NCBI GenBank assembly: GCA_035700805.1
Contig: DASSOG010000043.1
Location: forward strand, 1 to 64,000
Source: JAGWRI01 sp035700805
GTDB taxonomy: Bacteria; Gemmatimonadota; Gemmatimonadetes; Gemmatimonadales; Gemmatimonadaceae
Direction of reading: 5' to 3'
Length of the DNA stretch: 64,000 nt
Below, in pieces: positions 35,084 through 44,200 of the stretch (the first letter of the stretch is position 1; every line of letters starts with the position of its first letter). The position numbers and the translations under genes were made by a program. The notes below the pieces were generated by a model, which saw only the letters and a program-made list of their open reading frames with translations, did not search any database and was not told the DNA's origin.

Positions 35084-36817
35084 ATGAAGATCGCCGCTAC
35101 ACTCACCGCTGTTCTCCTCGCCGCCGCCACGCTGGGCGCGCAGCAGACGCCGCCGCCACCAACCACGCCACCGGCCTCGACGCCCCCAACGCGGCCGGTC
35201 GCGCCGCTGGCCGCGCCGCGCCCATTGAGCATTCCGGTTCCCGATATCGCGCCGTGGCCGGATGTCGACTGGGGATCATCCATGAATGACCTGCAGCTCC
35301 GGGCCAACGATATGCGGCTCCAGGCCATGGACATGGCAGCCCAGGCCCGCGACCAGGCGCTGGCGGCAACGCTGGACCTGCCGCGCATCCGGTGGGACGC
35401 CGAGGAGGCCGCCCAGAAAGCGCTCTCCAACCTGGACATGGAACACATGAGTGATCTGGCATCCTCCGATGCCATGGACGCGCTCGCGCAGGCGCGCATT
35501 GGCCTGCAATCAGCCCAGTGGGGGCTCGGCGCGATGCGTGATGACTTCGCGCGTTCCCCGCGTGCCGCATGGGCGCACGACGATCCCGCCGATTCGCTCT
35601 ACCAGCTCGCCCGTCAGGCCTTTAACGACGGCGACTGGCGACATGCCTCGGAACTCTTCCATGAGGTGGTAGCCAGATACCCGCGTTCGGTGTACGCGCC
35701 CGACTGCGTGTACTACGAGGCGTTCTCGCGCTATCGCATTGGCAGCACCGAGGAGCTGCACAACGCCCTCACGCTGCTCACGACCTCCACCACCTCGGCA
35801 TCGCGCAGCTCGCGACAGTCCGATGTCGCCGCCCTCACCGCCAGGATCCGCGGGGCGCTGGCGGCCCGCGGCGACCAGCAAGCCGCCGCCCAGATTGCCA
35901 AGGCAGCCCAGCAGCCCAGTGGCTGTGACCGCGAAGATCTGAGCGTCAGGGCCGAGGCACTCAATTCCCTGGCGCAGATGGACCCGGCTGCGGCCATGCC
36001 ACTCCTGCAGCAAGTACTCCAGAGCACGGACACCTGCTCGGCGCCCCTCAAGCGCTCGGCCCTGTTCATGCTCGTCCGCCGCGGCGACAGCGTGTCCACC
36101 AACACCCTGGTCCGCGTGGCCACCAATGACGCGGAAGATCCCGACCTGCGCAGCATGGCCATCTCGTACCTGGGTCGCGTGGACGATCCAGCCGCCCTTG
36201 CCGCGCTTGAGCAACTGGTGAAGACCAGCACGGATACCCGTGTGCAGCGCGCGGCGGTGGAAGGCCTGTCCCGGAACGACAGCCCCCGCGCCCGTCAGAT
36301 GGTGCGCGCGCTGATCGAACGCACCGACGTGTCCGAGTCGCTGCGCGCCGCGGCTATCTCTTCGCTGGCATCAGGTGATCAGGCCAGCGCCGAAGACGCC
36401 GCCTACCTGCGAACCGCGTATGCGCGGATGCCCAGCGAGCGGCTCAAGGAAGCCGTCCTGCGCTCGGTCGCACGCATGGGTGGCGCGGACAATCAGAAAT
36501 TCCTGCTCGCGGTAGCGGGCAATGCGGCGGAATCCAGCGAAGTGCGGGGCACCGCCATCTCATACGCCGGCCGCGACACCACCGTCTCGGTGGCCGAGCT
36601 GTCCCGCCTCTACGATGCCTCGGAGTCGCGGAACCTGCGGCAACAGATCATCGGCGTCCTGGGTCGTCGAACCGATGCCCAGGCCACCGACAAGCTGATG
36701 GACATCGTACGCACCAGCACCGATCCGTACGCACGCCGTCAGGCGCTCTCCTACCTGTCGCGTCGCAAGGACGACCCGCGGGTGAAGAAGTTCCTGGTGG
36801 CCCTGGTGGGCGGATGA
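35084..36817 (+). CDS. Secreted HEAT-repeat protein with tetratricopeptide-like middle
   Basis: 577 residues from ATG 35084, which has GAGGA eight bases upstream. Signal peptide (MKIAATLTAVLLAAATLGA|Q), then a Pro/Thr-rich linker and a helical stretch with repeated AxDMAAQARDQA. A TPR-like pair (DSLYQLARQAFNDGDWRHASELFHEVVARYP, about 165-220) precedes an array of HEAT repeats (about 330-577: MAISYLGRVDDPAALAAL, AAVEGLSRNDSPRARQMV, AVLRSVARMGGADNQKFL). It is probably a periplasmic scaffold. It is coupled to the next gene by a four-base overlap. Confidence 0.78.
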   Translation: MKIAATLTAVLLAAATLGAQQTPPPPTTPPASTPPTRPVAPLAAPRPLSIPVPDIAPWPDVDWGSSMNDLQLRANDMRLQAMDMAAQARDQALAATLDLPRIRWDAEEAAQKALSNLDMEHMSDLASSDAMDALAQARIGLQSAQWGLGAMRDDFARSPRAAWAHDDPADSLYQLARQAFNDGDWRHASELFHEVVARYPRSVYAPDCVYYEAFSRYRIGSTEELHNALTLLTTSTTSASRSSRQSDVAALTARIRGALAARGDQQAAAQIAKAAQQPSGCDREDLSVRAEALNSLAQMDPAAAMPLLQQVLQSTDTCSAPLKRSALFMLVRRGDSVSTNTLVRVATNDAEDPDLRSMAISYLGRVDDPAALAALEQLVKTSTDTRVQRAAVEGLSRNDSPRARQMVRALIERTDVSESLRAAAISSLASGDQASAEDAAYLRTAYARMPSERLKEAVLRSVARMGGADNQKFLLAVAGNAAESSEVRGTAISYAGRDTTVSVAELSRLYDASESRNLRQQIIGVLGRRTDAQATDKLMDIVRTSTDPYARRQALSYLSRRKDDPRVKKFLVALVGG

Positions 36818-38097
36818 CGGCGCGCATGTTGGGCGTCACCATGGCGCTGCTCCTGGTCAGCGGTGGAGATCCCACCCCCGCCGCTGGTCAGACCCTGGCC
36901 GCGCGAGTCGCCGCCGCCAGCGGGTCACAGGTGGAATTTCAGTTTGGCACCCGGCCGGGTGTGTGCGGGGACGGTCAGTCCTACATCCATTATGACGATG
37001 GGTACAGCGGCAGCTTCAATGATGGATTCAACGGCATTTCCGCAAACCCGTGCGTGCATGGCCCTGCGCGCGTGGTGCTCGATCGCGCGGATGCACAGGT
37101 GGTGAGGCTGCGGGTTTTTGTCGGGGCGCAGGTCGCGCCTTCCGCCGGTGCGTCGTCCCTGGGCACCGTATCATCTCGTGAAGCGACCGCGTACCTGCTG
37201 CACCTTGCCGCCACCGCGCAGGGCGCGGTAGCGCGTCAGGCCATCCTGCCCGCCATGCTCGCCGACAGCGCGGAGAATGCCCAGGCGCTCGTGGCGCTCG
37301 CCCGCGACCAGACGCGACCACGCGAGATCCGGCGGTCAGCCATCGCATGGCTCCCCCGCGACGGCGCCACCGCAACCGCGACCACCCAGGTCCTGGTTCA
37401 ACTCGGCACCGACGCGTCCGACAGTCGCAGCATCCGTCAGCAGGCCCTCACCACGCTTGCGCAGTTGGATGCGGGCGCGGGTATTGCCCCGCTCATCAGG
37501 CTCGCCGGCGACTCCGCGGCTCCGTGGGTGGCGCGCACGGCGCTGTCCGCGCTTTCGCAGTCGGGCGATCCGCGGGCGCACGACTACCTGCGTGGCGTGG
37601 TCAGGCGCGCCGCACTTCCGGACGCCATGCTGGCCGTGGCCATCCGAGGCTTCGGCATGCGATACGCAAGTGCCGCCGACCTCGCCGATATTCGCAAGGC
37701 CTGGCCAACGTTCACCGGCGAGCAGGCGCAGGGCGCCGCCATCTCCGCGGCAGCCGAATTCGGGGGACAGGACAACGTGCGCTGGCTGCTGTCGCTCGGC
37801 GGTGACATGGGTGCCACGGCGAGTGTGCGGCGCCGCGCGCTCCAGGGCGCCGAACGCGCCGGCGCCCGCACCGCCGACTTCATGAAGCTCTACGACGCGA
37901 TCACCGATCCCGATACCAAGGCCGCGATCATCTCGACGCTCGGTCAGGTGGACGACCAGGCTGCGGTGGATGCACTGCTGACCATCGCCCGGCACGACGA
38001 AAGCGCCGCCGCGCGCCGACGCGCCGTCTCGGTGCTTGGTCGGTCGTCGGACCCACGGGTGAAGCAGGCACTGGCCGGAATCGTGGTCGGACGGTAG
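36814..38097 (+). CDS. Secreted HEAT-repeat protein
   Basis: 427 residues; ATG overlaps the preceding stop (ATGA). Signal peptide (about 1-25, ending AAG|Q). A beta-type N-terminal segment with two cysteines (TRPGVCGDG, SANPCVHG) precedes HEAT-like repeats from about residue 120 onward (AIAWLPRDGATATATTQVLV, ALTTLAQLDAGAGIAPLI, ALSALSQSGDPRAHDYLR, AVSVLGRSSDPRVKQAL). It resembles the upstream protein in its repeats. The two probably act together in the envelope in a pathway under the operon's sigma factor. Confidence 0.75.
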   Translation: MTARMLGVTMALLLVSGGDPTPAAGQTLAARVAAASGSQVEFQFGTRPGVCGDGQSYIHYDDGYSGSFNDGFNGISANPCVHGPARVVLDRADAQVVRLRVFVGAQVAPSAGASSLGTVSSREATAYLLHLAATAQGAVARQAILPAMLADSAENAQALVALARDQTRPREIRRSAIAWLPRDGATATATTQVLVQLGTDASDSRSIRQQALTTLAQLDAGAGIAPLIRLAGDSAAPWVARTALSALSQSGDPRAHDYLRGVVRRAALPDAMLAVAIRGFGMRYASAADLADIRKAWPTFTGEQAQGAAISAAAEFGGQDNVRWLLSLGGDMGATASVRRRALQGAERAGARTADFMKLYDAITDPDTKAAIISTLGQVDDQAAVDALLTIARHDESAAARRRAVSVLGRSSDPRVKQALAGIVVGR

Positions 38098-38131
38098 CGA
38101 CACGGCCAGCGGTGTGAGGCGAAGGACGGGT

Positions 38132-38179
38132 CAAGATTCGCAAGCGGTGTGGCGTGAGCGGGGCTGCTTGCGAATCTTG
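38132..38179. repeat. 14-bp perfect inverted repeat with 20-base spacer
   Basis: CAAGATTCGCAAGC at 38132-38145 is perfectly mirrored by GCTTGCGAATCTTG at 38166-38179. It lies in the 240-base gap between two convergent genes. There is no T-tract on either strand, so it is not a canonical terminator; it could be a bidirectional terminator stem, an mRNA-stabilising hairpin or a protein-binding site. The rest of this gap shows nothing else. Confidence 0.6.
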
Positions 38180-38337
38180 CAAAGTACGAACCGACCCCCG
38201 CAGCCAGTTCGACTCCGCGCCACGCTCCCGGTAGCGTGACGATCCCATGCTTCATGTGGCGAACGCGTACAGGGCGCTGCGTTCACTTCATGCGCAGGGA
38301 ACAATTGTGCTTTCCGCGCCAGAACACAAGATCCAAT

Positions 38338-39255
38338 TCAACTTTCCTCGGGCGCGTAGTCACTGCCCGCCCAACGCACATTTTCGAACTGAGACGCCGT
38401 CCACGCGGTGAACGCCGCGGGCAGCGCGCACACAATCAGCGCCAGCACATACGGCGTCTGCGTAGCAAATACGCTGCGCGCCGGCGCCCAGTGGTGGCGC
38501 AACAGCAGTGCCAGGAAGATCGGAACGGCGCACATCCCGCTGAATTTCCCCAACCGGATTGCACGCGGCCTGAGGATATTGGGCTCCGCGAAAAACTGCC
38601 CCCGCGCGGGCGGCGGTGCACCGGGCCGTTCGAACGCGCGCCAGATGGCTTCCGCGGGCACATAGTTTCCCAGCGCCCACACCGTGCTCCCCGACGAGAT
38701 TTCCTGCGACAGGATCCGCGGGGGAGCGATGAAATCCCGCGACGTGATGCGATCGCCGCTCCGGAGCTGCCAGGGGAACTCGCCCAGTATGTACACGGTG
38801 GTCACCGTGGTCGTGCGGTAATGCCGGAATTCCTGGCCATCGTACCGAACAAAGGGCTGGCGCCCGCTCACCTCTTCCGGCGGGGCGGCCCGCGTCATGT
38901 CAAAGTCGCACCAGTGGCCGTCGTATTCCATGAGGTAGCGGTACCCCTTGTACGGATTCCAGAGGGTGTACTCCCGCCAGAAATACTCGGCGTCATCCTG
39001 GCGCACGCTGCGCACCTGGAAACCAGTCACCTCCCACGGATCGCCGCGCAGCATTCCTCGCGTACCCAGCGGAATGTCCGGGTTCCAGGTCAGCTTTGCC
39101 TGATACTGCTGGAGGATGCTGAGTTGCTGGTCGCGCGAATCGAGCACGGCATGGCACGACGCGCACACCACCGTCTGCGTCTGCTGCACCGCGCGGATGG
39201 TGATGGCGGCGCCACAGTTCGGGCAGTCCAGCGCGGCTACGCGGGGAGCGGCCAT
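38338..39255 (-). CDS. DUF4178 protein with zinc ribbon and C-terminal membrane helices
   Basis: 305 residues. N-terminal zinc ribbon CPNC ... CASC (about 11-32). The DUF4178 beta domain follows (GTRGMLRGDPWEVTGFQVR, WREYTLWNPYKGYRYLMEYDGHW). Two C-terminal hydrophobic segments (SGMCAVPIFLALLL and YVLALIVCALPAAFTAW) suggest membrane anchoring. It overlaps the preceding DUF4178 gene by 19 bases. DUF4178 proteins are recurrent partners of SPFH/PspA-type membrane-stress genes. Third gene of the SPFH-DUF4178-DUF4178 operon. Confidence 0.78.
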   Translation of the reverse strand: MAAPRVAALDCPNCGAAITIRAVQQTQTVVCASCHAVLDSRDQQLSILQQYQAKLTWNPDIPLGTRGMLRGDPWEVTGFQVRSVRQDDAEYFWREYTLWNPYKGYRYLMEYDGHWCDFDMTRAAPPEEVSGRQPFVRYDGQEFRHYRTTTVTTVYILGEFPWQLRSGDRITSRDFIAPPRILSQEISSGSTVWALGNYVPAEAIWRAFERPGAPPPARGQFFAEPNILRPRAIRLGKFSGMCAVPIFLALLLRHHWAPARSVFATQTPYVLALIVCALPAAFTAWTASQFENVRWAGSDYAPEES

Positions 39256-39881
39256 CCGTCAATCACGCGAAGGTTCCCCAGCGCGAGGTCGCTGAACCCC
39301 ACCCACTCACCCAGCGAGAGCGCCGGACTCTTATCTCGATAGTCGATGGTCGCAATGTGCCCGTCCGCGGCATCGAGGCCCACAAGCGAGGCCTCGCGTC
39401 GGTCCCACGTCGTGAAGGGCAGCTCACCTTCAACCGCGCGGTAGGTCGCGCTGGTAAGAGTCATCACCTTGTAGATGCGACCATCCCAGGCCAGGTTGCC
39501 GCCAATGTGCAGTGCTTCCAGCGGCGGAATGCCGCCCGCATCGGAGTCCACCTGGAATCCATACTCGCCGCGGGCATCACTCAGCCACCCGCTCCGACCG
39601 TCTTCCAACCGGGCATGCCAGTCGTTCCACGAGCCGCGATCGTAGGCATATACAATCCGTCCAACAACCGAAAACCGCTGGCCCCGAAACATCCCGGTGG
39701 TCCCGAGCTGAATCGGCGAGCTGGTGGCGGGAAAGTCTCCCACGGTGCCCACCGTTCGGATATCCACGTCCGTGCGCACGATTACCGACTTGCAGAACGG
39801 GCAGCTGGCCTGCACCGCGTGCGACCAGTCAAAGTGGACAACGGCCCCGCAGTTGGGACATGTGCCGTCACGCGCCGTCAT
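39237..39881 (-). CDS. DUF4178 protein with zinc ribbon
   Basis: 214 residues, cytoplasmic. An N-terminal zinc ribbon (CPNCGAVVHFDWSHAV ... CPFCKS) is followed by a DUF4178 domain (LGTTGMFRGQRFSVVGRIVYAYDRGSWNDWHARLEDGRSGWLSD) and a second beta region to the end. It lies 36 bases downstream of the SPFH gene on the same strand and overlaps the next DUF4178 gene. The biochemical function of the family is unknown. Confidence 0.78.
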   Translation of the reverse strand: MTARDGTCPNCGAVVHFDWSHAVQASCPFCKSVIVRTDVDIRTVGTVGDFPATSSPIQLGTTGMFRGQRFSVVGRIVYAYDRGSWNDWHARLEDGRSGWLSDARGEYGFQVDSDAGGIPPLEALHIGGNLAWDGRIYKVMTLTSATYRAVEGELPFTTWDRREASLVGLDAADGHIATIDYRDKSPALSLGEWVGFSDLALGNLRVIDGWPLPA

Positions 39882-39917
39882 GCGCCGCCCATCTTCACCC
39901 CGCCGGCTGCCTGCACG

Positions 39918-40943
39918 TCACGCCTGGGCTCCGCCGCATTCCGGGCAGAACTTGGAGCTCTTCGGGATGGGCTTGCCGCAGGCAATGCAGAACTTCGTCG
40001 TGGCGGCACCCGCCACTCCCGCCGCCCCACCTGCCCCTCCAGCAGCGCCGGGTGAACCGCCCGCGCCAGCTCCAGCACCCGCCGTTCCGCCCGCGATCGC
40101 GTCCGTCATCGCCTTGCCCATCGCGATGCCTGCACCGAGCCCCGCCCCCAGTCCTGCCCCGCCGCCCTCGTTTGCCGCGGCAATCGGCATGGACTGCGCC
40201 GCCTGGTACTGCGCGTACTGCTGCATGTTGCCGATCATGTTCATGCCAATACGCTCATCCAGCTTTTTCTGCAGCTCGTCAGGCAACGACAGGCTCTCCA
40301 CCACGAACGAATCCAGTGCCAACCCGAATTCGGCGAATGCCGGCGCCAGCCCCTGCTTGAGCTTCTCGCCCAGCTCGGCCTGGTTCGCCGCCATGTCCAG
40401 GAATGGCACGCCACTCTCGGCGAAGGCATCGGCAAAATGCGCCAGGATCGTGTTTCGGAGTTGCCCTTCGAGATCCGTCGCCAGGTAACGCTCACGCGTG
40501 CCGCTCACCTTCTGGTGAAACACCAGCGGCGTACTCACGTGATACGCGTAGATGCCAAACCCCCGCAGCCGCACCATCCCGAAATCGCGGTCCCGGATCG
40601 TGATCGGCTGCTGCGTGCCCCACTTCTGGTCGGTCTGGATCCGCGTGGAAAAGAAATACACGTCCGACTTGAACGGCGACTTGAACAGCTTGTCCCAGTT
40701 CATGAGGTTCGTGAGCAGCGGCAGCGTCCGCGTCTCCAGTGTGTGGAGACCGGGCCCGAAGGTGTCCACCGCCTTGCCCTCGTTCACGAAAAGCGCCATC
40801 TGCGACTCACGCACCGTGAGCTGGGCCCCGTACTGAATCTCCATGTCGCGCATCGGGTAGCGACATGCCAGCGTCCCGGTGCCTTCCTCGGTCCACTGGA
40901 TGACATCGATGAACTGCTTCTTGAGAAAGTCGCCCAGCGCCAT
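39918..40943 (-). CDS. SPFH-domain (YdjI/virion-core-like) protein with C-terminal zinc ribbon
   Basis: 341 residues. N-terminal segment (MALGDFLKKQFIDVIQWTE) and SPFH domain (VRESQMALFVNEGKAVDTFGPGLHTLETRTLPLL ... YATDLEGQLRNTILAHF, residues about 40-230) of the YdjI type. A Gly/Ala-rich low-complexity linker (about 258-315) leads to a zinc ribbon CIACGKPIPKSSKFCPECG. Shine-Dalgarno GGAG well placed before ATG 40943. Known YdjI relatives are membrane-microdomain or PspA-associated stress proteins; no pspA is in the window. First gene of a three-gene operon. Confidence 0.85.
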   Translation of the reverse strand: MALGDFLKKQFIDVIQWTEEGTGTLACRYPMRDMEIQYGAQLTVRESQMALFVNEGKAVDTFGPGLHTLETRTLPLLTNLMNWDKLFKSPFKSDVYFFSTRIQTDQKWGTQQPITIRDRDFGMVRLRGFGIYAYHVSTPLVFHQKVSGTRERYLATDLEGQLRNTILAHFADAFAESGVPFLDMAANQAELGEKLKQGLAPAFAEFGLALDSFVVESLSLPDELQKKLDERIGMNMIGNMQQYAQYQAAQSMPIAAANEGGGAGLGAGLGAGIAMGKAMTDAIAGGTAGAGAGAGGSPGAAGGAGGAAGVAGAATTKFCIACGKPIPKSSKFCPECGGAQA

Positions 40944-41137
40944 GGCGGAATCTCCAGACTGATCGGGTGGGGAAAGTCGTCGGCGGTATCGCGATGCACG
41001 TTACCGGCACCGGCCGACCCCTGCAATGCAAGGCCGTGACAGGTTCGTGTAAGGTTGACGCCGGAGGGAGCGGCGTCAATGTTGGGGGACACCAGGACCG
41101 GCGACCTCAACACTGGCCGGCTGGCCTCCGTATATGG

Positions 41138-41143
41138 TAGTGT
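41138..41143 (+). promoter_or_regulatory. TAGTGT -10-like hexamer upstream of the VPS10-like gene
   Basis: TATATGGTAGTGT around 41131-41143 is an A/T island in a GC-rich gap, about 80 bases before ATG 41222. It resembles the TAGCAT/TAGCTT elements elsewhere in the window. The -35 is not clear. Confidence 0.3.
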
Positions 41144-41221
41144 CTTTCCGCGCGCTCCCATCCGGACCAGCGCCGCTCGGCTGCCCCGAGTGTTTTTCCC
41201 TGCACCTCCACCGGATACCTC

Positions 41222-44200
41222 ATGCATCGCTACCGGCTGCTCTCACTCCTCGCCGGAGCCCTCCTTGTCGCTCCGCCCACCATCTCGGCGCAGCAACTGG
41301 ACTCCGCCACCACCGCCGGCGTTCGCTGGCGCAACATCGGCCCCGCCAACTTTGACGGGCGCGTCAACGCCATCGACGGCGTCGGGTTCCCGTCCAAGAC
41401 CTTCTACGTCGGTGCTGCGGCGGGAGGCGTCTGGAAGACCACCAACAATGGCATCACCTTCCGGTCGCTGTTCACGGACCAGACCACCGCGTCAGTCGGC
41501 GCCCTCAAGATCGCTCCGTCCGACTCCAACGTCGTCTGGGTCGGCACGGGTGACCCGAACAGCCGCAACACGATCGAGCCCGGCGACGGCGTCTACAAGT
41601 CGACGGATGGCGGCCTCACGTGGAAGCTGATGGGCCTCAAGACCGGCCAGATGGTCGGCGAGATTGCCATCGATCCCCGGGACGCCAACGTGGTGTACGT
41701 GGCTGAACTGGGACACGCGTGGGACAACGAGGGAGAGCGTGGCCTGTTCAAGACCACGGACGGTGGCAACACCTGGAAGCGCATCAAGTACATCGACAAC
41801 AAGACGGGCTTCGTGGACGTGCAGATCGACCCGTCCAACCCCAACAACATCTTTGCCGCTTCGTGGCAGCGGATTCGTGGCCCGTACTTCCTGAACTCCG
41901 GCGGGCCCGGCTCCGGGCTCTGGCATAGCACCGACGCCGGTAACACCTGGACCGAGGTGAAGGGTGGCGGTTTCCCCTCCACCGAAATGGGCCGCATTCG
42001 CGTGGCGTTCGCGCCAAGTGCCCCGAGCACCGTGTACGCACTCGTCGAGGCCGACTCGATGCGCACCAAGAACCACCCGATCCTGGCTCCGGCCAGCGAC
42101 TCGATCGGCGCCGACCCCAAGACCCCGGAAAAGCAGCGGCTGCTGAGCGGCCTCTATCGCTCCGAGGACGGTGGCAAGACCTGGCGCTGGATGAACGACG
42201 CCAACACCCGCCCGTTCTACTATTCCAACCTCAAGGTGGACCCTGACCGTCCGAACCGCGTGTACTTCTCGTCCACGCCGCTCTTGTTCTCGGACGACGG
42301 CGGCAAGACGGCACGCACCACCACGGGCGACGCGCACGTGGACGACCACGCGCTCTGGATCGATCCCGGCGACGGTCAGCACTGGCTCGTGGGTAACGAC
42401 GGCGGGGTGTACCAGACCTGGGATCGCGGCGGCAACTTCCACTACCTCAACAAGCTGCCCATTGCCCAGTTCTATGATCTGAGCTTTGATTACGATCACC
42501 CGTACAACGTCTGCGCCGGCGCGCAGGACAACGGCGGCTGGTGCGGACCGAGCGCCCGCAAGCAGGGCCCGGTGACTAACTCGTACTGGTTCACCATCTC
42601 CGGCGGCGACGGGTTCTACACCGCACAGGATCCCACCAACCCGCAGCTCGTGTGGGGTGAGTCGCAGGGCGGCGGCGTGGTACGCACCGACCTGCGTACC
42701 GGCGAACGCGCCTCCATGCGGAAGCCGAGCTGGAACGACCACTACGCGATCTTCGAGGATTCGATCATCGTGGCACGCGGCGACACTACTCGCCCGGCGA
42801 CCAACGAGCAGAAGGCCCACATCGCCCAGCTTCGCGCCGAGCAGAAGGCCGACTCGGCGGCGCGCGACATGCGATTCAACTGGGAATCGCCCTTCTTCAT
42901 TTCCAACTTCAACCCGCGCGTGTTCTACATGGCCGGCAACCGCGTCCTCAAGTCCATGGATCGCGGTGACGACCTCTATCCGATTTCGCCCGACCTGACC
43001 ACGAACAACGCGGAAAAACTCCACGTCGCACTGGTCACCACCGGCGGCATTACCAGTGACGCCACCGGCGCCGAGACCTACTGCACGATCGTCTCGCTGG
43101 CCGAGTCGTACGTGCGGCCCGGCTGGCTGTACGCCGGCACCGATGATGGCAAGGTGTGGCTGACGCACAACGATGGGGCCACGTGGGAGGACCTCACGGG
43201 CCGCTTCCCCGGCGTCCCCGCCGAGACGTGGGTGAGCCGCATTGAACCGTCACACTTCGATACCAACACGTTCTACGTGACGTTCGATAACCACCGCAAC
43301 AACGACTTCAAGCCGTACGTCTACCAGACTACGGACGGCGGCAAGACGTTCCAGTCGGTGGCCAGCGATCTGCCGGCCAGCCAGGACGAACCCAATTTCA
43401 TCCACGTGATCCGCGAGGATCCGTACAACCGGGATCTGCTGTTCGTCGGCTCGTCACGGGCCGCCTACGTCTCCATTGACCGCGGCGCCCACTGGTCGCG
43501 GTTCATGTCCGACATGCCGACCGTGCCGGTGTACGACCTGAAGATCCACCCGCGCGACCACGACCTGATTGCCGCCACGTTCGGCCGGGGCATCTGGATC
43601 GCGAACATCGCGCCCGTTGAGCAGCTCAACGCCAAAGTGCTGGCGTCCAACGTCCACCTCTTTGAGCCCGTGATGGCCTTCCAGTACGGCCAGGGCCCGG
43701 AAGTCGGTGCGTCGTCCAACGGCGAGGGTCAGGGCGTGTACAACGCACCGAGCCCGGCATACGGCGCCGACATCAGCTACCGGCTGGCGAGTGCGGTCCG
43801 GGGCCAGGTGCATGTGATCATTACCAACGCGGCCGGTGATACGGTCGGCAACCTCGGTGGCTCGGGCCAGCCGGGTATCCATACGGTAACTTGGAACTTC
43901 CAGTCCGCCGTGCGGGCACCCGAACCCCCGAAGTCGCCGTCCGAACTGCGCGACAGTATCCTGCAGGCCCGCAAGACCGACATGGTCATTGACTCGCTCG
44001 CCAAGGCGGGGATGGACCCGGCCGTGATCAAGCAGCTTCGCGACGTTGCCGCCTCAGGCAACGTGATGGCGCTGTTCGGTGGCGGTGGGCGTGGCGGGTT
44101 TGGTCGCGGCGGCGGTGCTGCCCCGGGCGGTTGGGACGCTCGGCCCGCTGAAGGCCCGATGCCTGGCGGAAGTGCCCGCGGCGGTCGCGGTGGCGGTCGT

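Noticed and set aside
38236..39342. 368-codon forward frame across the DUF4178 genes
   Set aside because: Arg/Pro-rich, without family residues, and overlaps two genes with clear zinc ribbons on the other strand.
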